A DNA stretch of 64,000 nucleotides from Burkholderiales bacterium (GCA_026399875.1 JAPLQF010000031.1:62001-126000); one strand, 5' to 3'. Shown: positions 35,345 through 44,209, numbered from the stretch's first letter. A program made the numbers and translations. The notes: a model not told the origin generated them from the sequence alone.

Positions 35345-36261
35345 GACTGCTCCGCCCCGGTGTAGGCCATGATGCGCAAAAAGACGTCCTCAAGATCGGT
35401 GTGCTGCACTTCCATCTCGTCGATGTGGCAGCCCGCCTCGCGCAGCTTCGCGAGCACCGGCTCAAGCTGCTGCCAGTCGCCCAGCCGCAGGCTGCATCGC
35501 CGGTCGGGGCCGGGCTCGGCGACCAGCGCACCATGCAGCGCCGCCGGCAGAGGCGCCCCGCTCAGTCGCATCGACACCGTGCCGCCGCCAAAGCGCCCGA
35601 GCAGGGTCGCGGTCTCGTCGAGGGCCACCACCTTGCCGCGCTTGAGCATCGCGATGCGCCCGCACAGCTCCTGCGCTTCTTCGAGGTAGTGGGTGGTCAG
35701 GACGATGGTGTGGCCTTCGCGGTTGAGCCGCTTGACGAATTGCCACAAGGTCTGGCGCAGCTCGACGTCGACACCGGCGGTCGGCTCGTCGAGCACAATC
35801 ACCGGCGGGCGGTGCACCAGGGCCTGGGCCACCAGCACCCGCCGTTTCATGCCGCCCGACAGCGCTCGCATATTCGCGTCGGCCTTGCCGGTCAGGTCGA
35901 GGTTGGCAAGGATCTCGTCGATCCAGTCGTCGTTGCGACGCAGTCCGTAATAACCCGAGGTCAGACGCAGCGTCTCGCGCACCGTGAAGAAGGGGTCGTA
36001 GACCAGCTCCTGCGGCACGACCCCGAGCGCCCGGCGCGCCTGCCGGTAATCGCTGACCACGTCATGACCCATGACCGAGACGCTGCCGGAGGTGGGATGG
36101 TTCAGGCCCGCGATCAGGGCGATCAGCGAGGTCTTGCCGGCGCCGTTGGGCCCGAGCAACCCGAAGAATTCGCCTTGTGCGACCTGCAGCGACACGCCAC
36201 TGAGCGCCTCGAAGCTGCCGTAGCGCTTGTGCACGGCGCGGATCTCGATGGCGGCGGTCAT
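35341..36261 (-). CDS. ABC transporter ATP-binding protein (YadG-like)
   Basis: A 306-aa ATPase with Walker A in LLGPNGAGKTSL, the Q loop near VVPQELVYD, the signature LSGGMKRR, Walker B VIVLDEPTAGVD and the H-loop TTHYLEEA. The C-terminal 80 residues form a DrrA-type extension. ATG 36261 is chosen; the frame extends to 36480 but that part is a shadow of the STAS gene. It lies 10 bp after mlaB and overlaps the permease gene by four bases. Confidence 0.94.
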   Translation of the reverse strand: MTAAIEIRAVHKRYGSFEALSGVSLQVAQGEFFGLLGPNGAGKTSLIALIAGLNHPTSGSVSVMGHDVVSDYRQARRALGVVPQELVYDPFFTVRETLRLTSGYYGLRRNDDWIDEILANLDLTGKADANMRALSGGMKRRVLVAQALVHRPPVIVLDEPTAGVDVELRQTLWQFVKRLNREGHTIVLTTHYLEEAQELCGRIAMLKRGKVVALDETATLLGRFGGGTVSMRLSGAPLPAALHGALVAEPGPDRRCSLRLGDWQQLEPVLAKLREAGCHIDEMEVQHTDLEDVFLRIMAYTGAEQS

Positions 36262-36271
36262 TGGTTCGGCA

Positions 36272-36550
36272 TCACTCCACTGCAGGATCGAACAGCAGTG
36301 CATCGACGCCGTAGAGGGCGGCGAGCTGGCGCAGATTGGCATGCGGATTGGCAAAGTGCAGCGTTCCGCCGGCCTCTCGACGAAGCGCCGCGAGAACAGC
36401 GAGCGCAGACGAATCGAAAGCCGTGAGGCCTGCAAGATCGATTGACGCGGTGGCCGACGCAGTGACCGAGCCCAGCGCAACGCGAGCCTGCTCGAGCGCG
36501 GCGACCGCGTTGGTCAGCCGGATCTCGCTGGGGAAGGTGTCGCCTGGCAC
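36272..36550 (-). CDS. mlaB: STAS-domain protein of the Mla lipid transport system
   Basis: A 92-aa STAS domain that would sit on the MlaF ATPase and support assembly of the inner-membrane MlaFEDB complex. The STAS helix-capping region is SIDLAGLTAFDSSALAVLAALRR, where the T-x-x-DSSAL stretch is typical of MlaB. The start is GTG at 36550, six bases after the mlaC stop. No other gene of the complex contains a STAS domain here. Confidence 0.9.
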   Translation of the reverse strand: MPGDTFPSEIRLTNAVAALEQARVALGSVTASATASIDLAGLTAFDSSALAVLAALRREAGGTLHFANPHANLRQLAALYGVDALLFDPAVE

Positions 36551-36556
36551 GATCGG

Positions 36557-37231
36557 TCAGGACGCCTTGGCGGCCTGGGCAAATTTGCGGTTGCGCTCGG
36601 CCAGGCTCTGGATCAGGCCATCCATGCCCTTGGCGGTGATTTCCTGGGTGAACTGGTTGCGATAGGTCTCGACCAGCCAGACTCCCCCGATGTTCAGGTT
36701 GAAGATGCGCCAGGTATCGCCCTTCTTTTCGAGGCGGTAATCGAGCTGGATCGGCTCGCCGCGCGCCTGGACGATCTCGCTGCGCACCACCACCTCGGTG
36801 TCTTCGGGCGCGGCGCGAAGCGGCTTGACGCGGATCTGCTGATCGTTCACCGCGGTCAGGGCGCCAGCGTAGGTACGCAGCAGCAGCGTCCGGAACTCGG
36901 TCATCAGCTGCTTTTGCTGCTCGGGCGTGGCTTCGCGCCAGTTGCGCCCGACCGACAGCGCGGTCATGCGTTCGAAGTCGACGTTGGGCATGACCGATTC
37001 GTCGACGAAGGCCGCCAGCTTGTGGATGTCGCCGCTGCGCAGGGTCTTGTCCTGCTTGATCTGGTCGAGCACCTGAGTGCTGAGGATCCGGATGAATTCA
37101 TCGGGCGCCTTGGCATTGACCTGGGCTGCGGCCGGCAGCACCGCCCCCAGCGACAATGCCGCCGCGATCAGACCACCGGCAAAGGCCCTCGTCAGACGAA
37201 GCCAAGAGAGAGAAGAAAAAAGTCGAGTCAT
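36557..37231 (-). CDS. mlaC: Periplasmic phospholipid carrier MlaC
   Basis: Carries phospholipid across the periplasm between outer-membrane MlaA and inner-membrane MlaFEDB. The 224-aa precursor has a signal peptide with AFAGGLIAAALSLGAVLPAAAQV, then the Ttg2D/MlaC core: DFERMTALSVGRNWREATPEQQ, FRTLLLRTYAGAL and the C-terminal NLNIGGVWLVETYRNQF. ATG 37231 gives the cleanest signal peptide. It lies 90 bp after mlaA; that gap shows no gene. Confidence 0.94.
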   Translation of the reverse strand: MTRLFSSLSWLRLTRAFAGGLIAAALSLGAVLPAAAQVNAKAPDEFIRILSTQVLDQIKQDKTLRSGDIHKLAAFVDESVMPNVDFERMTALSVGRNWREATPEQQKQLMTEFRTLLLRTYAGALTAVNDQQIRVKPLRAAPEDTEVVVRSEIVQARGEPIQLDYRLEKKGDTWRIFNLNIGGVWLVETYRNQFTQEITAKGMDGLIQSLAERNRKFAQAAKAS

Positions 37232-37321
37232 GGTGCTTGAGATCCGCAGGGTTGATTTCCGTGAAATCGAGATCGAGAGAGCTTGACCGGCAAACCGCCG
37301 ATGAAAAAGGGTCAGCAAGAG

Positions 37322-38050
37322 TCAGTCAGCTTGCGGCAGAATGCCGTCATAAACCAGGTTGCGGCGACGCTGAAGATAGACGTCTCGCACCAGAAGATAC
37401 GGGTCGAGCGCGTCGGCAAGCAGTCGATCGGTGCTGAGCAGTTGTGCTCGCGCCTGCACCACGGTCAGCCCGGCCATGCTGTTGCGAAACGGCACATTGT
37501 CGAACCGATTGACCAGCCCCGCCCAGGCGTCAACGCCCAAGCCGACCCCGTCGCGAACATTGGATGGTCCGAAAATCGGCAGGACCAGATAGGGTCCGGT
37601 CGGCAGACCCCAGACGCCCAGCGTCTGACCGAAATCCTCGCGATGCTTCTGCATGCCGAGATCGCTTGCCGGATCGCCGAAGCCCAGGAAACCGATGGTG
37701 CTGTTGACCAGAAAACGGCCGAGATCGGAAATCGCGTCCCTGGGCTTGCCCTGCAGCAGATTGTTCAGACCGACATAGGGGTCATACAGATTGGAGAGAA
37801 AGTTGCGCGCGATGAACTGCAGGGTATCGGGCATGTATTTATCGTAGGCCACCGCCAACGGACGCATGAAAAACTCGTCGACAACATCGTTGAAGGCGTA
37901 GACACCCCGGTTGAGCGGCTCCAGCGGGTCGACTGAGGACGACGCGCCCGCCGGGGCGCCTGGCCCGGACGTGCTTGCGCAGGCGCCGAGGGCGAGCACC
38001 ACAAACACCGCAACTGCGCAGGCGCGCAGCCTATCGATCAGGCGGCTCAT
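37322..38050 (-). CDS. mlaA: Outer-membrane lipoprotein MlaA (VacJ)
   Basis: Doughnut-shaped outer-membrane lipoprotein that removes misplaced phospholipid from the outer leaflet and hands it to MlaC. The 242-aa precursor has a lipobox LGAC (the cysteine near residue 24), DPLEPLNRGVYAFND, FLSNLYDPYVGLNNLLQGK, NSTIGFLGFGDPAS and LGVWGLPTGPYLVLPIFGPS. The start overlaps the mlaD stop (ATGA). Having mlaA inside the mla operon is usual in betaproteobacteria, unlike E. coli. Confidence 0.95.
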   Translation of the reverse strand: MSRLIDRLRACAVAVFVVLALGACASTSGPGAPAGASSSVDPLEPLNRGVYAFNDVVDEFFMRPLAVAYDKYMPDTLQFIARNFLSNLYDPYVGLNNLLQGKPRDAISDLGRFLVNSTIGFLGFGDPASDLGMQKHREDFGQTLGVWGLPTGPYLVLPIFGPSNVRDGVGLGVDAWAGLVNRFDNVPFRNSMAGLTVVQARAQLLSTDRLLADALDPYLLVRDVYLQRRRNLVYDGILPQAD

Positions 38051-38520
38051 TCCTTTTTCACACCCTGCTCGGCCTTGCTGAACAGGAACTGGCTGATCAG
38101 GTTTTCGAGTACCACTGCCGACTGGGTCATCCTGATGCGATCGCCCTCGCCAAGTGTCTTTTCCTCGGCTCCGGCTTCCAGCCCGAGGTACTGCTCGCCG
38201 AGCAGACCCGAGGTGAGGATCTTGGCAGAGCTGTCGGTCGGAAACTTGTAGCGCTGATCCATCGACACCACGACAGTCGCCTGGTAGGACTTGTCGTCGA
38301 AGGAAATCGAGGTCACCCGCCCGACCACCACGCCGGCGCTCTTGACCGGCGCGCGCACCTTCAGGCCACCGATATTGTCAAAGCGGGCCTGCATCGAATA
38401 GGTGGGGCCGGTCGAGAAACTGCCGAGATTGGCCGACTTCAGCGCCAAAAAGAGGAGCGCGCCCAGGCCCAGCAGCACAAAGGCGCCCACCATTACATCG
38501 ACCGCACGGCGATCAGTCAT
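38047..38520 (-). CDS. mlaD: MCE-domain protein MlaD
   Basis: Inner-membrane anchored MCE protein that forms a hexameric ring binding phospholipid. The 157-aa protein has one N-terminal membrane helix (VGAFVLLGLGALLFLAL) and one MCE domain (YSMQARFDNIGGLKVRAPVK, GVVVGRVTSI, LTSGLLGEQYLGLE). ATG 38520 lies 70 bp after the mlaE stop, in a gap that contains the 16-bp duplication. Its stop overlaps mlaA. Confidence 0.95.
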   Translation of the reverse strand: MTDRRAVDVMVGAFVLLGLGALLFLALKSANLGSFSTGPTYSMQARFDNIGGLKVRAPVKSAGVVVGRVTSISFDDKSYQATVVVSMDQRYKFPTDSSAKILTSGLLGEQYLGLEAGAEEKTLGEGDRIRMTQSAVVLENLISQFLFSKAEQGVKKE

Positions 38521-38574
38521 TGTTCAGACCCTCGATGGGGAAGTGTTGAAACGATGTCATGGTTCGAGCCCTCA

Positions 38575-38606
38575 TCAGGTTGTGCCGAACTCAGGTTGTG
38601 CCAAAC
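38575..38606. repeat. 16-bp tandem duplication of the mlaE 3' end
   Basis: Two adjacent 16-bp copies, TCAGGTTGTGCCGAAC (38575-38590) and TCAGGTTGTGCCAAAC (38591-38606), one mismatch apart. On the coding strand the copy at 38591-38606 contains the last MlaE codons and its TGA stop; the other repeats them in another frame downstream. Looks like a local slippage duplication. Confidence 0.8.
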
Positions 38607-39373
38607 ATCAGGGCGGTCAGGATGAAATCGAACCCCAGTACGGCCAGCGATGAGGCCACGACGGTTGTGGTGGTGGCACGCGCGACGCCTTCGGGTGTGG
38701 GCTGCGCCTCGTAGCCGACGAAAAGTGCGGTGAATGCGCAGATGACACCAAACACAACGCTCTTGACGATGCCGTTGCCGACATCCTTGAAGACATCGAC
38801 CCCGGTTTGCATCTGGGACCAGAACGATCCGTCGTCGACACCGATCAGGACGACGCCGACGCCCCATCCACCAAGGATACCAACTGCGGAAAAAAGCGCC
38901 GCCAGCAGGGGCATTGCGATGATTGCCGCGACAAAGCGTGGCGCCAGCACCCTGGCCACAGGGTCGACCGCCATCATTTCCATCGCCACCAGCTGCTCGC
39001 CGGCCTTCATCAGGCCGACCTCGGCGGTGAGCGAGGTGCCGGCTCGCCCGGCAAAAAGCAGCGCAGCCACGACAGGGCCGAGTTCGCGCACCAGCGACAG
39101 TGCCACCAGCAGCCCGAGCGCCTCGGCCGAACCGTAACGCTGCAGCGTGTAATAGCCCTGCAGTCCAAGAACGAAACCCACGAAAAGGCCCGACACCAGA
39201 ATGATCGAGAGCGACCGGTTGCCGATGAAGTGGAGCTGATCGATGACCAGACGCGGGCGAGCCAGCGCGGCCGGTATCAAAGCGCACAAGCGCAGGAAAA
39301 AGCGCGCGCCATAGCCGACCTCGGCCATGCCGAGACGCACCCGTCTGCCCCAGCGCTCGAGCAGACCGATCAT
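38591..39373 (-). CDS. mlaE: ABC permease MlaE
   Basis: Inner-membrane permease of the Mla phospholipid transporter. The 260-aa protein has about five helices and the MlaE family features: [55 protein letters not shown] and the [12 protein letters not shown] stretch near the C-terminus. ATG 39373 overlaps the mlaF stop (ATGA). The final codons are part of a 16-bp duplication. Confidence 0.95.
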   Translation of the reverse strand: MIGLLERWGRRVRLGMAEVGYGARFFLRLCALIPAALARPRLVIDQLHFIGNRSLSIILVSGLFVGFVLGLQGYYTLQRYGSAEALGLLVALSLVRELGPVVAALLFAGRAGTSLTAEVGLMKAGEQLVAMEMMAVDPVARVLAPRFVAAIIAMPLLAALFSAVGILGGWGVGVVLIGVDDGSFWSQMQTGVDVFKDVGNGIVKSVVFGVICAFTALFVGYEAQPTPEGVARATTTTVVASSLAVLGFDFILTALMFGTT

Positions 39374-40194
39374 CGCGCCGGCCCGCCGAATCCGAGCTGA
39401 GTGGCCATCGGAGGCGCCGGCTGATGAAAAGCCACCGGCCCGTCGCGCGATCCATGCAGAAACTGCGTGACAAAGGGATCGTCGGAGGCCCTGAGTTCGG
39501 CCGGCGTCCCGCTGGCCACCACCCGCCCGCCACCAAGCAGGAAGACCCGGTCGGCAATCGCGAAGGTCTCGGGCACATCGTGGGTCACGACGATCGAGGT
39601 GGCACCCAGCGCATCGTTGAGGCTGCGAATCAGGTGGGCAATCGTGCCCAGGGAGATCGGATCGAGACCGGCAAAAGGTTCGTCATACATCAGCAGCGGC
39701 GGGTCGAGCGCAATGGCACGGGCCAGTGCAACACGCCGCGCCATGCCACCGGAAATCTGAGCCGGCATCAGCCCGGCGCTGCCGCGCAATCCCACCGCCT
39801 CGAGCTTCATCATCACCAGGTCACGGATCATCGACTCGGGCAGATCGGTGTTTTCACGCAGCGGAAATGCCACGTTGTCGAAGACGCTCAGGTCGGTAAA
39901 GAGGGCGCCGAACTGGAACAGCATTCCGGTGCGGCGGCGAAACCGGTAGAGGCTGGGGCGATCGAGCGTGGCGACGTCCTGGCCTTCGACCACGACACGA
40001 CCGGCGTCGGGGCGCAACTGACCGCTGATCAGGCGCAGCAGTGTGGTCTTGCCCGAGCCCGATCCGCCCATCAGGGCGACCACCGCGCCTCGCGGCGCGG
40101 TCATTGACACCTCGCGCAGCAAGGGCTTGGCGTTGTAGCCAAAGCTCACTGCGTCGATTGAAACAAAGGGGGATTCGGAAGCGGGAGGAGACAT
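39370..40194 (-). CDS. mlaF: ABC ATPase MlaF
   Basis: ATPase of the Mla system, first gene of the minus-strand mlaFEDACB run. The 274-aa protein has Walker [33 protein letters not shown], the signature [14 protein letters not shown], Walker [14 protein letters not shown] and the C-terminal extension typical of MlaF. ATG 40194 gives the normal N-terminus, although no clear ribosome site precedes it; a TTG at 40233 is possible. The 103-bp gap to the antiporter gene shows no gene. Confidence 0.94.
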   Translation of the reverse strand: MSPPASESPFVSIDAVSFGYNAKPLLREVSMTAPRGAVVALMGGSGSGKTTLLRLISGQLRPDAGRVVVEGQDVATLDRPSLYRFRRRTGMLFQFGALFTDLSVFDNVAFPLRENTDLPESMIRDLVMMKLEAVGLRGSAGLMPAQISGGMARRVALARAIALDPPLLMYDEPFAGLDPISLGTIAHLIRSLNDALGATSIVVTHDVPETFAIADRVFLLGGGRVVASGTPAELRASDDPFVTQFLHGSRDGPVAFHQPAPPMATQLGFGGPAR

Positions 40195-40297
40195 CAATGC
40201 ATGGAAAGTCTGCAGGCAGTGTACCAAGGCCAATGCGTCAAACGTCAGGCTGATGTGTTACCCGACGTGACAGAAGGCGTCTGCAGCGACAAATCAG

Positions 40298-42295
40298 TCA
40301 GCGACTGGTCAGCCGTGCCTCGGCGGCATTGACCTGCTCGACGGTACCGACCAGTACCAGTGTGTCGCCGGGCTCGAGCGTCAGATCGGCAGACCAGGTC
40401 AGGCGGCGGTGGCCGCCGCGCACCAGAGCACTCACGCTGCAGCCTGACAGCGCCAGCGACGACATCGGCTGGCCCACGGCCGCGGCGGTCGCCGGCAGCG
40501 TGACCGCATGCAGGCGCAGATGCTCCTCCTCGATCGATTCGATCTCGACGTCGTCGGCACCATGAAAATAGCCGCGCATCAGGCTGTAGCGATCGTCCCG
40601 GATCGCACGGATGCGTCGCAGGACCCGGGCGAGCGGCAGGCCGTTGAGCACCAGCGCATGCGAAGCCAGCATCAGACTGCCCTCGACCACCTCCGGCACG
40701 ACCTCGGCCGCGCCAGCGTCGCGCAGCCCTTCGAGATCGGCATCGGTGGCGGTGCGCACCACGACCGGCAGCTCGGGCGCGAGCACCTTGACCAGCCGCA
40801 GCAGGCGAAGCGCACTCGCGGTATCGTCGTAAGTGACCACCAGCACCGACGCCCGGTGCACACCGGCGGCCAGCAGGGTCTCGCGCCGGGTCGCATCACC
40901 ATAGACCACCGCCTCGCCTGCGGAAGCCGCCTCGCGAACACGGTCGGGGTCGAGATCGAGCGCCACGAAGGAGACGCTTTCGGCCTCCAGAATATGGGCC
41001 AGGCTCTGGCCGCTGCGACCATAGCCGCAGATGATGATGTGGCGATCCCGCGACAGGCTGCGCGCCGCGATCGTCGACAGCTGCAGCGATCGCATCATCC
41101 ACTCCTGACTGGATACCCGCATCGCGAGCCAGTCGGCGCGTCCGATCAGCCACGGGCTGAGCAGCATCGACAGCAGCATCGCCGCCAGCATCGGCTGCAG
41201 GGTGGCCGGTGCGATCAGCTTCGACTGATCAGCCAGCGCGAGCAGCACGAATCCAAACTCGCCGGCCTGCGCCAGCCAGATACCGGTACGGATCGCCACT
41301 GGCCCGGAGTCGCGCATGGCACGAACCAGCCCGGCCACCAGCGCGAATTTCAGGAGAATCGGCAGGGTGGCATAGAGCAGCACGGTCGGCCAGGAGTGCA
41401 GGACCACCCCCAGGTCGAGCTTCATGCCAATCGTGATGAAAAAAAGCCCGAGCAGGATGTCGCGAAACGGCTTGATGTCCTCTTCGACCTGATGGCGATA
41501 CTCGGTTTCGGAGATCAGCATGCCAGCCACAAAGGCACCCAGCTCCATCGACAGCCCGGCCTTGGCGGTGAGCCAGGCGAAAAAGAGCGCCGCCAGCAGC
41601 ATGTTCAGGGTGAAGAGCTCATGCGACCGCTGCCTGGCCACCCGCAGGAACCAGCCCTGCATCAGCGGCGGACCGAAGCGCAGCAGAACCACCAGCAGGA
41701 CCGCCGCCTTGGCGATCGCCCAGCCGATCGACCACCACCAGTCGCTCTGTCCGCCACCGAGCGCCGGAATCACGATCAGCAGCGGGATCAGGGCGAGATC
41801 CTGGAACAGCAGCACGGCGAAAACTCGCTTGCCATGCTCCGATTCGAGTTCATGGCGCTCGGCGAGCATCTTGCTCACCAGCGCGGTCGAGGACATCGCA
41901 AGCGCACCGCCAAGGGCCAGCGCACCGCGCCAGTCGAGCTCTGACGGCACCAGCGCCGACAGCCCGAGCAGGATCAGCAGCTTCCAGCCAAGCACGACCG
42001 CAGCGATCGTGGCGATCACTTGCGCCGAGCCCAGTCCGAACACGAAATGACGCATCGCGCTCAGCTTGGGCAGGTTGAATTCAAGACCCAGAGTGAACAT
42101 CAGGAAAACCACGCCCAGCTCGGCGAGGGTGTGCATCGCACCGGAGCTGCCCGACAGGTTGGCGGCAAACGGCCCCAGCACCACACCGACCAGCAGATAG
42201 GCGACCAGCGGCGGCATGCCGAGCCGACGCAGCACCAGCACCGACAGGATGCTTGCAGCCAGCAGGAGCAGGGTCACCTCGAGGGCGGTCAGCAT
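40298..42295 (-). CDS. Kef-type cation/proton antiporter (CPA2 family)
   Basis: A 665-aa inner-membrane antiporter, probably for K+/H+. The first 390 residues form about 12 helices, with GGALAMSSTALVSKML and FQDLALIPLL typical of CPA2. A TrkA-N (RCK) NAD-binding domain follows with ICGYGRSGQSLAHIL, then a TrkA-C domain at about 570-655. KefB/KefC proteins are glutathione-gated, but gating here cannot be told. ATG 42295. It is divergent from kdsD across a 213-bp gap full of short repeats. Confidence 0.92.
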   Translation of the reverse strand: MLTALEVTLLLLAASILSVLVLRRLGMPPLVAYLLVGVVLGPFAANLSGSSGAMHTLAELGVVFLMFTLGLEFNLPKLSAMRHFVFGLGSAQVIATIAAVVLGWKLLILLGLSALVPSELDWRGALALGGALAMSSTALVSKMLAERHELESEHGKRVFAVLLFQDLALIPLLIVIPALGGGQSDWWWSIGWAIAKAAVLLVVLLRFGPPLMQGWFLRVARQRSHELFTLNMLLAALFFAWLTAKAGLSMELGAFVAGMLISETEYRHQVEEDIKPFRDILLGLFFITIGMKLDLGVVLHSWPTVLLYATLPILLKFALVAGLVRAMRDSGPVAIRTGIWLAQAGEFGFVLLALADQSKLIAPATLQPMLAAMLLSMLLSPWLIGRADWLAMRVSSQEWMMRSLQLSTIAARSLSRDRHIIICGYGRSGQSLAHILEAESVSFVALDLDPDRVREAASAGEAVVYGDATRRETLLAAGVHRASVLVVTYDDTASALRLLRLVKVLAPELPVVVRTATDADLEGLRDAGAAEVVPEVVEGSLMLASHALVLNGLPLARVLRRIRAIRDDRYSLMRGYFHGADDVEIESIEEEHLRLHAVTLPATAAAVGQPMSSLALSGCSVSALVRGGHRRLTWSADLTLEPGDTLVLVGTVEQVNAAEARLTSR

Positions 42296-42434
42296 GGGAG
42301 GGCGGCCAGGATGGGGCTAATGTCTAAGGTGGGGCTAATGGGGAAGCCGACTGGGCAACTGCGGTGGCGTCGCGGGAGTACGGGTGGCACGGGAATACAG
42401 CCTTGACCACAAGCACTGTCGGGCGCGGGCGAGC

Positions 42435-42494
42435 GCTCAGGTTCATGCTCAGGTTCGTGCTCAGGTTCACACGCAGGCCCGCGCTCAGGCCCAA
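42435..42494. repeat. 12-bp tandem repeat, five copies, antiporter-kdsD gap
   Basis: Units of 12 bp start at 42435, 42447, 42459, 42471 and 42483. The first three are GCTCAGGTTC plus AT, GT or AC; the last two are diverged. The array ends two bases before the TATACT box at 42497. A separate 11-bp direct repeat, TGGGGCTAATG, occurs at 42312-42322 and 42330-42340 in the same gap. Confidence 0.8.
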
Positions 42495-42496
42495 GA

Positions 42497-42502
42497 TATA
42501 CT
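42497..42502 (+). promoter_or_regulatory. Candidate -10 box of the kdsD promoter
   Basis: TATACT ends seven bases before the first ATG of kdsD, so transcription would start at or next to that ATG. Either the mRNA is leaderless or the true start is the second in-frame ATG at 42560. No good -35 is visible at 17 bp; the position falls in the minisatellite. Confidence 0.4.
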
Positions 42503-42508
42503 GGCCCG

Positions 42509-43516
42509 ATGACCGCTGTCATTGTATCTGCCCAGTCAAGCCCCTGCGCCGACACCCGGATGATCGATCAGGCCCGTCAGGTGCTGCGCATCGAGGCTGA
42601 CGCGGTGGCCTCGCTCATCGATCGCATCGGTGAGCCTTTTGTGGCGGCCTGCCGCCTGATTCTCGACTGCAAGGGTCGGGTCGTGGTGAGCGGCATCGGC
42701 AAGTCGGGGCATGTGGCGCGCAAGCTCGCGGCCACACTGGCTTCCACCGGCACACCGGCCTTTTTCGTGCATCCGGCCGAGGCCAGCCACGGCGACCTCG
42801 GCATGGTCACCCGCGACGATGTGGTGATAGCCCTGTCCTACTCCGGCCATACCGACGAGCTGCTGGCGATCATCGTGCCGCTCAAGCGCCAGGGCGCGCA
42901 GCTGATCTCGATCACCGGCGACCCCGACTCGCCGCTGGCACGCCAGTCCGACGTCCATCTTGATGGCCACATCGACCGCGAAGCCTGCCCGCTCAACCTG
43001 GCACCGACCGCCAGCACCACCGCAGCGCTCGCGCTCGGCGATGCGCTGGCGGTGGCGCTGCTCGATGCCAGGGGCTTCGATGCCGACGACTTCGCCCGCT
43101 CGCATCCCGGCGGCTCGCTCGGGCGCCGCCTGCTGACCCTGGTGTCCGATGTCATGCGGACCGGCGACGCCCTGCCCACGGTGCCCAGCGGCGCGAGCCT
43201 GCCCGCAGCCATCCTCGAAGTCACCCGCAAACGCATGGGCATGACCGCGGTTGTCGCCCCCGACGGGCGACTGGCGGGTCTGTTCACCGACGGCGACCTG
43301 CGCCGGGTTCTCGAGCGCACCTCCGAATTCGGCAGCCTCACCGTCGATGAGGTCATGACCCGTTCGCCAACCGCGATCGCGCCGGATGCGCTCGCGGTCG
43401 AGGCGGTGCGGCGCATGGAAGAACGGCGCATCAGCCAGCTGCCGGTGGTCGATGCCGATGGCAGCATGGTCGGTGCGCTGCATATTCATGATCTGCTGAT
43501 CGCCCGGGTGGTCTGA
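42509..43516 (+). CDS. kdsD: D-arabinose 5-phosphate isomerase
   Basis: Converts ribulose 5-phosphate to arabinose 5-phosphate for Kdo and LPS synthesis. The 335-aa protein has a SIS domain (about 40-190: SGIGKSGHVARKLAATLAS, HPAEASHGDLGM, SYSGHTDELL) followed by two CBS domains (about 215-335). The first 17 residues before MIDQARQVLRIEADAV are not conserved in the family as I know it, and ATG 42560 may be the real start. First gene of kdsD-kdsC-lptC-lptA-lptB-rpoN. Confidence 0.94.
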   Translation: MTAVIVSAQSSPCADTRMIDQARQVLRIEADAVASLIDRIGEPFVAACRLILDCKGRVVVSGIGKSGHVARKLAATLASTGTPAFFVHPAEASHGDLGMVTRDDVVIALSYSGHTDELLAIIVPLKRQGAQLISITGDPDSPLARQSDVHLDGHIDREACPLNLAPTASTTAALALGDALAVALLDARGFDADDFARSHPGGSLGRRLLTLVSDVMRTGDALPTVPSGASLPAAILEVTRKRMGMTAVVAPDGRLAGLFTDGDLRRVLERTSEFGSLTVDEVMTRSPTAIAPDALAVEAVRRMEERRISQLPVVDADGSMVGALHIHDLLIARVV

Positions 43517-43517
43517 G

Positions 43518-43541
43518 CGGCTGATCGATCGGCTGACTGAT
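43518..43541. repeat. 12-bp tandem duplication after kdsD
   Basis: CGGCTGATCGAT (43518-43529) followed by CGGCTGACTGAT (43530-43541), one base after the kdsD stop codon's following G. A run of eight T at 43561-43568 lies a little downstream, but I see no stable stem in front of it, so I do not call a terminator. Confidence 0.55.
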
Positions 43542-43603
43542 CTGGCCTGAATTGCTCTGATTTTTTTTGTCGATCCGCCCACGAGCCGCGCACGATCCTG
43601 CCA

Positions 43604-44209
43604 ATGACCGATCACGAAACCGACCACGAACCCGACCACGAAAAAACGCAGACTGCCGACTCGGCGCTCTTGCGCAACGCCCGGGCACACGCCCTGGCGG
43701 CCCGGGTCAGGCTGATGGCCTTCGATGTCGATGGCACGCTCACCGACGGCGGCATCGTGATCGGCCCTGGCGGCGAGCTCTTCAAGCGATTTTCGGTGCG
43801 CGACGGTCTGGGACTGGTGCTGCTGCAGCAGGCCGGCATCCGGGTGGCGCTGGTCACCGGGCGCAATTCCGAGATCGTCAGCCAGCGGGCACGCGAACTC
43901 AAAATCGAGACCGTGCTGCAGGGCGTTGCCGACAAGGCGCAGGCCATGCGTGATCTGTGCGACCAGGAGGGCTTGACCCTCGAGCAGGCCGGTTTCATGG
44001 GCGACGACTGGCCCGATCTGCCGGCGATGCAGGCGGTCGGCTTTGCGGCCACCGTGCCCGATGCCGACGCCGAAGTGCGGCGCATCGCGCATTTCGTCGC
44101 CGGCGCGCCAGCCGGTGCGGGCGCCGCCCGCGAGCTCGCCGAATTTGTCCTGCGCGCCCAGAACCGCTTCGAGTCGTCGCTCGGACGCTTCGACGGCCGC
44201 ACGGCCTGA
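43604..44209 (+). CDS. kdsC: 3-deoxy-D-manno-octulosonate 8-phosphate phosphatase
   Basis: HAD-family phosphatase that makes free Kdo for lipid A core. The 201-aa protein has the nucleophile motif DVDGTLTDG (D41 and D43), VTGRNSEIV for motif II and GDDWPDLPAM for motif IV. It belongs to the small, capless tetrameric type. The N-terminus is odd: three 12-bp repeats (43607-43642) encode TDHE-TDHE-PDHE, a His/Asp/Glu-rich tag not expected in the family. No better start is present, and the ribosome site is weak. It lies 87 bp after kdsD. Confidence 0.93.
   Translation: MTDHETDHEPDHEKTQTADSALLRNARAHALAARVRLMAFDVDGTLTDGGIVIGPGGELFKRFSVRDGLGLVLLQQAGIRVALVTGRNSEIVSQRARELKIETVLQGVADKAQAMRDLCDQEGLTLEQAGFMGDDWPDLPAMQAVGFAATVPDADAEVRRIAHFVAGAPAGAGAARELAEFVLRAQNRFESSLGRFDGRTA

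Noticed and set aside
40508-41944. A 478-aa plus-strand open frame opposite the Kef-type antiporter
   Set aside because: Antisense, Gln/Arg/His-rich, no recognisable domain.
42289-42555. An 88-aa minus-strand frame with EPEH repeats over the 12-bp minisatellite
   Set aside because: The repeat alone explains the open frame; it overlaps the kdsD start and lacks a ribosome site or conserved sequence.
43517-43568. A terminator before kdsC, because of eight T at 43561-43568
   Set aside because: No stable stem precedes the T run, and the downstream genes need read-through or a promoter there.
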